From CAVTHK01 sp964552235 (GTDB lineage: Bacteria > Spirochaetota > Spirochaetia > SZUA-6 > CAVTHK01), in contig CAZKGO010000005.1 in NCBI GenBank assembly GCA_964552235.1, forward strand, positions 1-64,000: a stretch of 64,000 nucleotides of DNA, given 5' to 3'. Made by a program: the position numbers and the translations under genes. The notes beneath the pieces are model-generated. The model saw only the letters and a program-made list of their open reading frames with translations. It searched no databases and was not told the origin of the DNA. Below are positions 51,726-60,448 of this stretch, one piece after another (the first letter of the stretch is position 1; each line of letters opens with the position of its first letter).

Positions 51726-51734
51726 ACGGACGGC

Positions 51735-52394
51735 TCAGCGCCGCTTGAGCGTGGCGGCGAGCCCGCCGGGGTGGCGGTAGAGCCTGCCGGTCGAGCGCTT
51801 CGCCTTGTCGTCGAGGGCGCGGTGCACAAAGGCCGCGTAGTCGTCCAGATTGGACGACGTGGACTCGAAGCCGTTGACCGCCACCGCGTCGCCCACCGCG
51901 CCGGTCTCGCGCAGGAGCGCCTCGGTGAGGCCGCGGAAGCCGCCGCGCGCCATCTCCGCCACCACGCCGGCGCTCCGCCCGCTGTTGTGGGCGACGAGCG
52001 CGAGGAGTCCCGCGCGCCTGCGCGAGAAGTAGGCGAGCATCTCGCGGGCGAGAAAAGCGCTGCCCTTGATCCAGCCGTCGACTTCTTCTTCGATGTCCGC
52101 AGCCTGGACCTGGAGGAGGGGAACGCTGCCGAGGTCCGGAGGGCCGAGCAGCACCAGAGCGTCGACCGAGTCGAAGGCCGCCAGCGCCTTGAGCGTCATG
52201 TTGCGGGCGCTGATCGGCGAGCGGCGCTGCCACTGGAAGACCTTGAGCGAGTCGCCCGCCACCTGGTTGTACGAGGAAAGCGCGTCCGGATCGCTGGAGG
52301 TGGCGAACACGCGGTCGCCGCTCTCCAGAAAGAGGCTCACCAGCTGCTTGCCGAGGGATGTGTCGATGTCGGTGACCAAGACGACGCGGCTCAT
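51735..52394 (-). CDS. SDR-fold protein lacking the catalytic Tyr-Lys
   Basis: 219 residues. The start VVLVTDIDTSLGKQLVSLFLESGDRVFATSS has the order of a Rossmann dinucleotide site but with a degenerate glycine motif (TDIDTSLG). ALVLLGPPD replaces the NAG motif, and no Tyr-x3-Lys is present after LLALVAHNSG. It is probably a non-catalytic or altered SDR relative. It lies downstream of the histidine kinase gene pair on the same strand. Confidence 0.65.
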   Translation of the reverse strand: MSRVVLVTDIDTSLGKQLVSLFLESGDRVFATSSDPDALSSYNQVAGDSLKVFQWQRRSPISARNMTLKALAAFDSVDALVLLGPPDLGSVPLLQVQAADIEEEVDGWIKGSAFLAREMLAYFSRRRAGLLALVAHNSGRSAGVVAEMARGGFRGLTEALLRETGAVGDAVAVNGFESTSSNLDDYAAFVHRALDDKAKRSTGRLYRHPGGLAATLKRR

Positions 52395-52486
52395 GGGCTG
52401 CCGCCGAGTGTATGGGAGGCGGTTGAGTTGGTCAACGTGCGCCCGGACGGCGCCGCCGCGGCCGGCCGCACCCGCGGGCGCCCGCC

Positions 52487-52969
52487 TCAGTCGATGTCGA
52501 TCAGCTTGTCGGGCGAGGTCTCGTTGACAAAGATGTCGGCGTAGCGGCCCGACGGGTTCTCCCGCCTCTCGTTGGGAAAGTAGGTTTCGGCGAAAAAGAA
52601 CATCAGGTCCGACAGGTCGCCGAACGAGCGGACCGGCGCGAAGCGGTACCAGGTCTCGTAGTCGGCCAGCAGCCCGCGGTGCCTGCCGTTGCGCACCAGC
52701 TCCGGATCGGTCATCTCGCGGATCGAGTTGCGCAGGCCCCCGTACCAGGCGCGGGCCACGTGGAAGAGACGCAGCGCCTGCGTCGGGTCGCGGTAGTACA
52801 GCTCGTAGATGCCGGAGACCGAGGGCACGACCCGGTTGATCTCGTGGCGGTCGGTCTTGCGCAGCTGCGACCAGCGGATCGTGAAGTAGGCGGCCTCGCC
52901 GTCCACGATCTTGGTCACGCCCGGCTCGGCGCGCCCGTCCGAGCGCATCCGGCGAGAACCGGCGCTCAT
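52487..52969 (-). CDS. hypothetical protein coupled to histidine kinase
   Basis: 160 residues, soluble, with several aromatic-rich segments (SGIYELYYRDPTQALRLFHVARAWYGGLRN, LMFFFAETYFPNERRENPSGRYADI). I do not recognize the family. The start codon overlaps the histidine kinase stop by 4 bases (ATGA), so it is translated with it and may be its output or partner. Confidence 0.6.
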   Translation of the reverse strand: MSAGSRRMRSDGRAEPGVTKIVDGEAAYFTIRWSQLRKTDRHEINRVVPSVSGIYELYYRDPTQALRLFHVARAWYGGLRNSIREMTDPELVRNGRHRGLLADYETWYRFAPVRSFGDLSDLMFFFAETYFPNERRENPSGRYADIFVNETSPDKLIDID

Positions 52970-55152
52970 GGCTGTTCCAGCACTTCGCGCACTTTGCGCA
53001 GGAGATCGGCAGGGCCGAAGGGCTTCTGCAGGAAAGCCCCGCTCAGCGTCTCGCCCTCGGCCGCAGCCGCGGCCGGGTAGCCCGAGATGCAGAGGAGCCG
53101 GCCCGCGCCGCCGGCGGCCCGTGCCTCGCGCGCGAGATCGGCGCCGCCGACCCCTCCGGGCAGGACGAGGTCGGTCACCAGGAGGGCGATCGGCCGCGGC
53201 GCCGAGCGCAGCAGCGCCAGGCCGGTGCGCCCGTCGTCGGCGGTGAGCACGTCGAAGCCCTGGGCTTCCAGCGTCTGCCGCACGAGGCTGCGCACGGCGC
53301 TGTCGTCTTCGACCACGAGCACCGTCTCGCCCCTGCCGCGCAGCGGCAGGGCGGCCTCTCCACGGCCCGCCTCCTGCGGCTCCTCCCGCGCGGCCGGGAG
53401 CCGGATGGTGAAGGTCGTGCCGCGGCCGACCTCGCTCGCGCAGGTGATCGAGCCGCCGCTCTGGGCCACGATGCCGTAGGCAGTCGACAGTCCGAGACCC
53501 GTTCCCTTGCTGCCCTCCTTGGTGGTGAAGAACGGCTCGAAGAGCTGAGAGAGGGTGTCGGCGTCCATGCCGCTTCCGGTGTCGCTGACCTGGATGACCG
53601 CGTATCTGCCCGCCGGCAGGGCGCCGGGCTCCGACGACGGCCTGTCGTTCAGCTCGAAGCCCGCGGTGAACGTGAGCACTCCTCCGTCGGGCATCGCGTC
53701 GCGGGCATTGACCGCCAGGTTCACGATGACCTGCAGCAGCTGGGACGGATCGGCCCAGGCGAGGACCGGTCCCGGCGCGTAGCGGGTTTCCACCCGCACG
53801 TCCTCGCCGATCAGCCGCCGCAGCATGCCGCGCACCTCCTCGAGGAGCGCCTTGCAGTCGACGGCCCCGAGCTGCAGCACCTGCTTGCGGCTGAAGGCCA
53901 GGAGCTGCCGGGTCAGGTCCGCCCCGCGGCGCGCAGCCTGCCGGATGCCTTCGAGGTCCTCGCGCAGGGGCTCGCCGGCGGGCACGCCGTCGAGCAGAAC
54001 CTCGGTGTAGCCGAGGATCGCCGTGAGCAGGTTGTTGAAGTCGTGCGCCACGCCTCCGGCCAGCCTGCCGACCGCCTCCATCTTCTGGGACTGCAGCAGG
54101 TCTTCCTGGGCGCGGCGCAGCTTTTCGAGGCTGTCCTGCAGGTCCTGAACGAGCTGGGCCTTGCGCCAGGCCGTGGCCGCCTGAGTGGCGAAGACGCGGA
54201 TGGCCGGCAGGTCGTCGTCGGTGAGCTGCTCGCCGGTCATGACGGCAAAGCCGAGAAGCCGGTCCTCGAGCAGAAGGGCCGCGGCGATCGACGACGGCGG
54301 CAGGAACAGGGCGGGCTCGCCCGCGGCGATCGAGCGGAACGCGGCCACGTCGGCGACGGCCACCGGCGAGGCTTGTGCCGGTGCGCCGAGGACCGCGGCC
54401 GTCGGCCCGTTGTCGCTGGCCGCCGGCCAGGCGAGCGTCGCCGTCCGGGGCGGGTCATCGGTGAGGTAGAGCGCGCAGCAAAGCCCGGCGCGAGCCAGCT
54501 CGCCGCCCATCGCGGCAAAGACCCCGTCGGGCGAGCCGGCCTTGAGCATGGCGAGCCCCGCGTCGTGCAGCGCGCGCAGGAGGTTCTCCCTGCGCCTGCG
54601 GGCCGCCAGCTCCTGCTCGAGCTCGCCGTAGAGGCGCGCGTTCTCGATAGCCACGGCGAGCTGGTCGGCCACGGCCTGCAGGGTAAAGGCGTCGAGATCC
54701 GTAAAGTTGTCGGTCTGCTCGCTCTGCACGTCCAGCACCCCGATGACCCGGCCCTCGATCGCGATGGGGACGGCGAGCTCCGAGCGGGTGCGCAGCTCCT
54801 CTTTCTCCACCCAGCGGTACCAGGGATCGGCGCTCACGTCGGGTGAGTTGCGCGCCATGCCGTGGCCGGCCACCCAGCCCGAGATGCCCTCGGTGCCGAT
54901 GCGCATGCGCAGCCGGCCGAGCGAGGGCTGGAGGCTCTCCATGGTGCTGGCCCGCAGCACGATGTGGGCGCCGTCGACGAGGAAGATGTTGACGAAGAAG
55001 TAGGAAAAGGCGTCACGGATCACCGACAGCGCGCTCGGCAGCAGCTCCTCGAGCGAGCGGACGGCCGCAGTCTGACGCGCGACCTCGGCCAGCAGCTGCA
55101 GGCGCAGGGCGCGCTCGTGCTCGTCGATCTTTCTGCCGCCCGCCCCGTCCAT
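52966..55152 (-). CDS. cytoplasmic hybrid histidine kinase with GAF domains and C-terminal receiver
   Basis: 728 residues without membrane segments. Domains in order: GAF sensor (about 30-175), a second GAF-like region (190-335), HisKA with His370 in GGVAHDFNNLLTAILGY, HATPase with NLAVNARDAMPDGG and DTGSGMD (465-590), and a receiver (608-728) with Asp661 in VTDLVLPGG and Lys710. The signal should be a cytoplasmic small molecule or redox state. No separate response regulator lies nearby. Its own near-leaderless promoter precedes the ATG at 55152. Confidence 0.9.
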   Translation of the reverse strand: MDGAGGRKIDEHERALRLQLLAEVARQTAAVRSLEELLPSALSVIRDAFSYFFVNIFLVDGAHIVLRASTMESLQPSLGRLRMRIGTEGISGWVAGHGMARNSPDVSADPWYRWVEKEELRTRSELAVPIAIEGRVIGVLDVQSEQTDNFTDLDAFTLQAVADQLAVAIENARLYGELEQELAARRRRENLLRALHDAGLAMLKAGSPDGVFAAMGGELARAGLCCALYLTDDPPRTATLAWPAASDNGPTAAVLGAPAQASPVAVADVAAFRSIAAGEPALFLPPSSIAAALLLEDRLLGFAVMTGEQLTDDDLPAIRVFATQAATAWRKAQLVQDLQDSLEKLRRAQEDLLQSQKMEAVGRLAGGVAHDFNNLLTAILGYTEVLLDGVPAGEPLREDLEGIRQAARRGADLTRQLLAFSRKQVLQLGAVDCKALLEEVRGMLRRLIGEDVRVETRYAPGPVLAWADPSQLLQVIVNLAVNARDAMPDGGVLTFTAGFELNDRPSSEPGALPAGRYAVIQVSDTGSGMDADTLSQLFEPFFTTKEGSKGTGLGLSTAYGIVAQSGGSITCASEVGRGTTFTIRLPAAREEPQEAGRGEAALPLRGRGETVLVVEDDSAVRSLVRQTLEAQGFDVLTADDGRTGLALLRSAPRPIALLVTDLVLPGGVGGADLAREARAAGGAGRLLCISGYPAAAAAEGETLSGAFLQKPFGPADLLRKVREVLEQP

Positions 55153-55162
55153 GCCAGCCGCT

Positions 55163-55191
55163 ATTGTATTGGCAACGGGGCCCCGCGGCAA
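55163..55191 (-). promoter_or_regulatory. promoter of hybrid histidine kinase gene
   Basis: On the minus strand, TTGCCG (55191-55186), 17 bases, TACAAT (55168-55163). The start codon at 55152 is 10 bases beyond the -10 box and has no ribosome binding site. Confidence 0.55.
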
Positions 55192-55213
55192 CGGCGGCGC
55201 GGCCCGCGCCCTC

Positions 55214-56614
55214 CTACTTGTCGGTCTCGCCCTCGTCGAACACGATCGTGGCGCCCGCCACGTTGATCACGTCGCCGGCTTCGAGCACGCGCTTGCGCAC
55301 GGTCCGGTTGTTTACCGTGATCTCGCCGGTGCCGACCACCGTGTAGCTCTTCTTCTTCGGGTCGTAGAGGATCGTGGCGTGCTCTTCCTTGATCGCGGGG
55401 TTGCCCGTGATCGTCATGTTCGCGCTGCGGCTGCCTCCGATGACGGTCTTGGTGCCGGCCAGGGGCAGCACGCGGGTCTGGGCGCGGCCGACGCGCGTGG
55501 CGAGCACTTCCAGCGTCGCCGGCCCCGGCCGCCTCTCGAGCTTGAGGCGTGTGAGCACCCAGAACAGCAGGAGCGCTGCGATCAGCGGAAGCATGAGCAG
55601 GAGCGACAGCCGGCTCATCGGCAGGCCGAAAACGGTGCTGGAAAAGTAGAAGCGCGTGACGGCCGCGGCGCCGGGCAGGCTCACGCGCACAAAGGTCCGC
55701 TCCGCCGGCTCCATGCCGGCGCGGTAGCTGATCAGGTACTCGCCGGCGACCTGCGTGTGGATGCGGCGGTAGACGCCCTGCAGCTCCTCGCGGTTGCCCG
55801 CGTCGAAGATCGCCCCTCCCGTCTCTGCGGCGATGCGCTGCAGGTTGCGGTCCTTCTCGGCCCCGAAGCTGATCGCGTAGACCGAGACGCCCTCTTCCTG
55901 GCAGGCGCGGATCGCCTCCTCGGGGGAGACCGAGGTCCAGCCGCGCTCGGGGTGGGGCCTGCCCGAGTGCTTCGCGAACGGAAAGTCCTCGCCGTCGGAC
56001 AGCACCACGATCGCCTTGCGCCCGCCCGGGCGCGCCGCGCCGGCGAAGCCGGTGGCGGCCTGACCGAGGCTGGCGTACAGCTCGGTGTACGCCTCGTCGG
56101 GCAGCGGCCTGGCGATCGTGTCGAGCACCGCAGCCACGCGCGCCTTGTCCCGCTGAGGGGCCGCGAGGGAGGCATAGCGTGTGTTGTAGGCCACCAGCCC
56201 GACGGTGTCGGCCGGGTGGGTCATGCTCGAGAGGAAGGCGCGCACCGCATCCCGCGCGGCCGTGATCCGCATCGCGGCGGCGTCGGTGGTGGGCCTTCCC
56301 GCGATGGTGTCGTACATGGATCCCGAGTTGTCGATCAGCAGCAGAAAGGCGATGCCTTCGGCTGCGGCCGCCGCCGGCCGCACGTTCGTGACGAGGGCCT
56401 CGGCGAAGCGCTCGCCGTCGGCCGACTCGGCCACGCGGAAGCCCTGCAGCCCGGCGACGGGCTGCCCCTCCCCGTCGGTGGCGCTCACGTACAGCCGCAC
56501 CGTCTGCGTGAGCAGCAGGCGCGAGGCGTCGATCTGCGAGAGGCGCAGGTTCTGAGCGAACGCGCAGGCTGCAAGCAGCGCAGCGGCGGCGGCGGCGATC
56601 CTTTTCCTAGTCAT
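55214..56614 (-). CDS. exported von Willebrand A protein with C-terminal FHA domain
   Basis: 466 residues. A signal peptide is followed by a VWA domain (about 85-300) whose MIDAS site is DNSGSM with VVLSDGED later. A membrane segment at about 340-362 leads to an FHA domain (about 385-460; VIGGSRSANMTI and EEHATILYD). The VWA part should face the periplasm and the FHA part the cytoplasm, where it could bind phosphothreonine made by the kinase encoded upstream. The gene starts 15 bases after the FHA membrane protein stop. Confidence 0.85.
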   Translation of the reverse strand: MTRKRIAAAAAALLAACAFAQNLRLSQIDASRLLLTQTVRLYVSATDGEGQPVAGLQGFRVAESADGERFAEALVTNVRPAAAAAEGIAFLLLIDNSGSMYDTIAGRPTTDAAAMRITAARDAVRAFLSSMTHPADTVGLVAYNTRYASLAAPQRDKARVAAVLDTIARPLPDEAYTELYASLGQAATGFAGAARPGGRKAIVVLSDGEDFPFAKHSGRPHPERGWTSVSPEEAIRACQEEGVSVYAISFGAEKDRNLQRIAAETGGAIFDAGNREELQGVYRRIHTQVAGEYLISYRAGMEPAERTFVRVSLPGAAAVTRFYFSSTVFGLPMSRLSLLLMLPLIAALLLFWVLTRLKLERRPGPATLEVLATRVGRAQTRVLPLAGTKTVIGGSRSANMTITGNPAIKEEHATILYDPKKKSYTVVGTGEITVNNRTVRKRVLEAGDVINVAGATIVFDEGETDK

Positions 56615-56629
56615 GCTCCCCCCTCCGCG

Positions 56630-57529
56630 CTACTCGTAGCGGAAAAAGAGCTTGGCGGAACCGATCTTGATCACGTCCTCGTACTTGAGCGTGTGCTCCT
56701 CGACCGGCGCGTCGTTGACGAGAACGGGCCTCCTGCGCTCGAGGGCCGCGAGCACGACCTCGCCGCGGCGCAGTCGCAGCTCGGCATGCCGCTCCGCCAG
56801 CTCGTCGTAGCCCGGCAGGGCGATCTCGTTGCGCGGGGAGGAGCCGATGCGCGAGCGCCTCTGGTTGACGAGGAACTCCTTGCCCTTGAGCGGGCCGTTG
56901 AGCACGCGCAGGACTCCGGCGGCGAAGCCCCGCTCGATCAGTCCATAGAAGAAGGCCACGGCCAGACCCAGCACCACCAGGCCGATCAGGCGTGACGTGG
57001 CGCCCAGGGGCAGCAGCAGGCGCGAGTATTCCAGCAGCAGGCCGCCGACGAGGCCGCCGAGCAGGCCGCCGAAGACGCCGACTGCGATCTTGCGCGGCGA
57101 GCGGGCGCGCACGCCCTCGGCCGCCCCCACAAAGAGGCCGAGCACGGCCCACGCCACCGCCCGCGAGACCGGCAGCACCACGCGCGCGAAGCTGCGCTGG
57201 GAGCGGAAGCTCGCCATCAGGCGCTCGCCGATGCCGAGCAGAAAGCCCTGCCCGACCAGCGAGCCGGCGATGCCGCCCGCTGCGCCGATCGCCGCTCCGA
57301 CCGCCGCCCCCGCCGCCATCCGCCGCCGGTCGTGGGCGAAGAGCCCCTCGGCGCTGCCAAAGGCCGCGCCCGTCACCAGCCCGACCGCGGCGCCCAGGAC
57401 CGACTGCAGCGCGAGGTAGGAGCCGAAGCGGGCCTGGGCGCTCACGATGAGCTCGGCCAGCGGCCAGGCCGCCATCCCGGCCAGGAAGCCGAGGCACAGC
57501 AGGATGATCTTGCGCATTGTCGTCGACAT
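56630..57529 (-). CDS. multi-pass membrane protein with Gly-zipper segments and C-terminal FHA domain
   Basis: 299 residues. Several hydrophobic, Gly/Ala-rich segments (LGAAVGLVTGAAFG, AAVGAAIGAAGGIAG, VGVFGGLLGGLVGGLLL) fill residues 8-205. The last 85 residues form an FHA-like domain (RSRIGSSPRNEIALPGYDELAERHAEL). Start at the ATG at 57529 with GGGAGA upstream. It is the second gene of the kinase-FHA-VWA/FHA operon and is probably a membrane target or adaptor of the kinase. Confidence 0.78.
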   Translation of the reverse strand: MSTTMRKIILLCLGFLAGMAAWPLAELIVSAQARFGSYLALQSVLGAAVGLVTGAAFGSAEGLFAHDRRRMAAGAAVGAAIGAAGGIAGSLVGQGFLLGIGERLMASFRSQRSFARVVLPVSRAVAWAVLGLFVGAAEGVRARSPRKIAVGVFGGLLGGLVGGLLLEYSRLLLPLGATSRLIGLVVLGLAVAFFYGLIERGFAAGVLRVLNGPLKGKEFLVNQRRSRIGSSPRNEIALPGYDELAERHAELRLRRGEVVLAALERRRPVLVNDAPVEEHTLKYEDVIKIGSAKLFFRYE

Positions 57530-57561
57530 GTAGGTCTCCCGCCCGGACCTGGTCGTCCAGG

Positions 57562-59451
57562 CTACGGCTGCACGCTCATGAGCAGCTCGTTCGCCTTGCG
57601 GTCCACCGACACGCTCACGCGCGTCGTGCGCTCCGCGGATACCACCACCGCGATCGTGCGCGCGAGCGATCCTCGCCGCGCGGTCAGCCGGTATTCGCCG
57701 GCGTCGAGCACCAGGTCGCAGGCTCCCGCGGCCAGGGGAGGTATCGTCCGCCAGCCGCGGTCGGCCCCGCCGGCGAGGTAGCTCGCCGAGTCGTCGAGGA
57801 GCAGCTGCACCCCGGCTGTATCGCTGGAGACGCTCAGGGTGCCGGCCGCGGGCGCGAGGGCCACGTTCAGGTGCAGCCGCGTCTCGTAGGGCCGCACGAG
57901 CAGGGTGTAGGCCTGCGTCGTGTAGCCGGGGCGCTCGAAGAGAAAGCGGTAGGTCGAGCCGCTGCGCAGCGACGAGATCACCTCGGGCGTCAGCAGCAGC
58001 CATCCGGCTCCCCTCGCCACCGACACGCTCGTCGAGGCGGTCAGGTCTTCGCCGGTGCGCATGTCGCTCACGGCGTAGCGGACGCTCAGGGGAAGGCCCC
58101 CGCCCGTGTACAGGTCCACCTCGATCCGCTTCTCGATCACCGTGTCCAGGTGTTTGCGCTGCTCGGTGCGCGGCGGCAGGTAGAACGAGTGCCAGGCGAG
58201 CTCGCCGTCGACGGTGAGCTTGAGGCGGTAGCGGCCTTCGGGCAGGTAGAGGCGCCGCGACTCCAGCGCGTATCCCTGCGCGGCGACCGCCGTGGCGGGA
58301 GCCTCCAGCGCGAACGTTGCGGCCTGCACCAGCTCGCCGCCCTGCTCGCGGTAGGCGATCGCCCGCGCCGCCACCTCGGCCGGCGGCTTGTAGCCCGGCG
58401 GCACCCGCACCGCCGCGGCCAGGGCGCCGTAGCGATCGGAGGCGAACCACTCGTGGCCGTAGCCGCGGGTGTACAGGATCCAGCCCGAGACCGCGAGGGC
58501 CGCGACCAGCAAAACGGCGGCCGCCGACCACGCGAGGACCGACAGGCGGGGGCGCAGCACGCCGCCGATGCCTTCGCCCTTGAGGACCTTTCGAATCGCC
58601 TCGTGGATCGACGCCGGATCGCGCCTGCGGATCCGCTTGCCCACCATGCGCAGGATCGGATGCAGGTCCTGGTAGCGGCGCCGCCGCTTGGGTCGGATGC
58701 ACTTGCGGATGATGCGGCGCAGCAGCGGCGAGATCTTGGGATTCAGCCGCGAGGCCGGCGTGTACCTGCCCTTCTGGATCAGGGCGATGGTCTCGGCGTT
58801 AAAGGTGCCGGGAAAGGGCGTCTTGCCCGTGAGCGACTCGTAGACCACCACGCCGAGGGAGTAGATGTCGGCGCGCTTGTCGGCGTTGCGGGCATCGCCG
58901 ATCTGCTCGGGCGGGATGTAGGCGGGGGTGCCGAGGGTCATGCCGTCGCGCGTGAGGGAGTCCTCGGCGCCTTCGGCCGGCGTGGCGATGCCGAAGTCGA
59001 CGAGCTTGACCTCGCCCCTGTGCGAGATCAGGATGTTGCCCGGCTTGATGTCGCGGTGCACGACGCCCTTGTCGTGGGCGTACTTGAGGGCGCGCGCCAC
59101 CTCGTAGAGGATGAGCATCGTCGCCTCGTTGGAGAGGTAGCGCTGCCTGCGGATCAGCTCCTCGAGCGAGATGCCGTCGATGAACTCCTCGACGATGTAG
59201 GTGTAGGAGCCTTCGCGAAAGTGGTCGTAGACCTGCACGATGGCGTCGTGCTTGAAGTCCATGAGCAGCGTCGCCTCGCGCTTGAAGCGTTCGGTGACCT
59301 GCGCGCCGCCCCGCACGGCCAGGCGCTTGAGCAGGACGTAGCGGCCGAGGGTCGGGTGCCTGGCCTTGTAGAGGACCCCCATGCCCCCCTGGGCGATGCG
59401 CGAGAGGACCTGGTACTTGCCGACGCTCTTTGAGCGCTTCTTGTCGTCCAT
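57562..59451 (-). CDS. transmembrane serine/threonine protein kinase
   Basis: 629 residues. The kinase domain (12-275) has GGMG (22-25), Lys42, HRDIKPGN with Asp134, DFG (152-154) and GTPAYIPPEQ. A basic juxtamembrane segment precedes one membrane helix (303-327). The outer part (about 330-629) is beta-rich with PEGA-like pieces (GYALESRRLYLPEGRYRLKL, LDAGEYRLTARRGSL) that may sense the cell wall or a ligand. It heads an operon with two FHA proteins, the usual readers of such kinases. The start was set by the kinase domain and the ATG at 59451. Confidence 0.92.
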   Translation of the reverse strand: MDDKKRSKSVGKYQVLSRIAQGGMGVLYKARHPTLGRYVLLKRLAVRGGAQVTERFKREATLLMDFKHDAIVQVYDHFREGSYTYIVEEFIDGISLEELIRRQRYLSNEATMLILYEVARALKYAHDKGVVHRDIKPGNILISHRGEVKLVDFGIATPAEGAEDSLTRDGMTLGTPAYIPPEQIGDARNADKRADIYSLGVVVYESLTGKTPFPGTFNAETIALIQKGRYTPASRLNPKISPLLRRIIRKCIRPKRRRRYQDLHPILRMVGKRIRRRDPASIHEAIRKVLKGEGIGGVLRPRLSVLAWSAAAVLLVAALAVSGWILYTRGYGHEWFASDRYGALAAAVRVPPGYKPPAEVAARAIAYREQGGELVQAATFALEAPATAVAAQGYALESRRLYLPEGRYRLKLTVDGELAWHSFYLPPRTEQRKHLDTVIEKRIEVDLYTGGGLPLSVRYAVSDMRTGEDLTASTSVSVARGAGWLLLTPEVISSLRSGSTYRFLFERPGYTTQAYTLLVRPYETRLHLNVALAPAAGTLSVSSDTAGVQLLLDDSASYLAGGADRGWRTIPPLAAGACDLVLDAGEYRLTARRGSLARTIAVVVSAERTTRVSVSVDRKANELLMSVQP

Positions 59452-59552
59452 GGAGCGAACGCTACCCGTCCGGCGTCTGTTGCGCAACAGCGCCCGCGCA
59501 CCGCGCCTCTCAGCCCCGTGCCGTCGCTGCGGCGCGCGAGCCGCCAGAGGCG

Positions 59553-60080
59553 CTAGATCTCCAGCTCTTTGTTGACCTCGACGAACTCCTCCGTGAGGAT
59601 CTGGGTCGCCTTGGTGATGCGCTCTTCCTGCTCTTCGAGGTCCACGTCGCTGGCGGTCACCGCGATCTTGAACAGCGGCGAGGAGCTCTGGATCGGCCCC
59701 GGCGAGAACCGTGCGGGCTCGCCCACCTGGACGTCGGCAGCGAGGCGGGAGCCTTCCTTGACCGCCATCTCCGGCACGTCCTCGCGCAGGCCGATGCTGG
59801 CGTACTGCACCCGCCGGCCGTCCTCGTGCAGCGGGCCGATGGCGAGCAGCGAACCCGAGAACGTCATGGCCAGGCAGCCCTGCGGGTCTTCGCGTTCGAG
59901 GGAGTCGACTTCGTTCATCTTCATCCTGGCGACGCGCTTCTCGAACAGCTCGCGCTTGTCGATCCAGCCTTTCGCGATCATTTCCACGGAGTCCTCCGTG
60001 TCCGGGAGGCCCGAGGTCCTGGTGATCTGGCGGATGTGATCCTGCACTTCGGCCGGAATCCTGTCGAGATATTCTCCCAT
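59553..60080 (-). CDS. hypothetical protein, paralogue of the HU-domain protein across the hairpin array
   Basis: 175 residues, acidic, with no membrane segment. It aligns over its whole length with residues 1-175 of the protein at 60449-61303: shared ITRTSGL, FSGSLL versus YSGSLI, RRVQYASIGLREDVPEMA versus RRVEYASIPLRADVPALA, and a helical end (LEEQEERITKATQILTEEFV). It lacks the HU-like domain. Its ATG is 16 bases from the hairpin array, so the hairpins would form the 5' leader of its mRNA if the promoter at 60265-60292 is correct. The function is unknown. Confidence 0.7.
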   Translation of the reverse strand: MGEYLDRIPAEVQDHIRQITRTSGLPDTEDSVEMIAKGWIDKRELFEKRVARMKMNEVDSLEREDPQGCLAMTFSGSLLAIGPLHEDGRRVQYASIGLREDVPEMAVKEGSRLAADVQVGEPARFSPGPIQSSSPLFKIAVTASDVDLEEQEERITKATQILTEEFVEVNKELEI

Positions 60081-60095
60081 GTCGTCCCCCACCTT

Positions 60096-60258
60096 GACCT
60101 GGGCGTCTTCGCCCAGGTCCTCTTGGGCGTCTACGCCCAAGGCCCAAGCCTGGACGTGGACGTCCAGGCCCCATCTTGACTTGGACGTCCTCGTCCAAGT
60201 CCCACCCCGACCCGGAAGTCTTCTTCCAGGTCCCCAGCCTGGACGTCTCCGTCCAGGC
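60096..60258. repeat. array of six tandem covarying hairpins
   Basis: Six palindromes of 20-24 bases at 60096-60119, 60122-60141, 60148-60169, 60178-60201, 60209-60232 and 60237-60258, each with a 4-base loop and 8-10 pairs (the fifth has one C-A mismatch). The starts are 26-31 bases apart. Stems differ by paired changes: GGGCG/CGCCC in the first two, GGACG/CGTCC in the third, fourth and sixth, GGAAG/CTTCC in the fifth, and CCTGG/CCAGG alternates with CTTGG/CCAAG. On the minus strand the loops are AAGA, TAGA, TCCA, AGGA, AAGA and GAGA. The array fills the start-to-start space of two divergent paralogous genes. Confidence 0.92.
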
Positions 60259-60264
60259 ACTCTC

Positions 60265-60292
60265 GGCGTACGCGCCGGACCGTTCCCAGCAA
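60265..60292 (-). promoter_or_regulatory. possible promoter reading through the hairpin array
   Basis: On the minus strand, TTGCTG (60292-60287), 16 bases, TACGCC (60270-60265). The transcript would begin near 60258, exactly at the sixth hairpin, making the leader of the 59553-60080 gene a string of six hairpins. The -10 box is a weak match. Confidence 0.3.
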
Positions 60293-60434
60293 GGGGTACA
60301 CCAGAAGATAGCCCGCCCCCGCGCGGAACGCAGGGGCGCCGCGGAGGCGGCGTGGGCCGCCGAGGGGCCGCCCCGAAGCAGGTGCAGCGTGCCGGCCGCC
60401 GCAGCAAAGGGAGGCAGGGCTCCGGCCGATGGGC

Positions 60435-60440
60435 TACAAT
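60435..60440 (+). promoter_or_regulatory. -10 box of HU-domain gene, near-leaderless
   Basis: TACAAT lies 8 bases before the ATG at 60449. No good -35 box is visible 17 bases upstream. The 175 bases between the array and this box hold no other recognizable element. Confidence 0.45.
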
Positions 60441-60448
60441 GGGAGACC

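Noticed and set aside
60096..60258. CRISPR array
   Set aside because: Units are palindromes only 2-8 bases apart, with diverged but pairing stems; there are no spacers of 25-45 bases and no cas genes.
60081..60407. Coding extension of the neighbouring genes through the repeats
   Set aside because: Each repeat can be read as a LxxDxQ-like peptide on either strand, but the frame changes from repeat to repeat and paired stem changes explain the pattern better.
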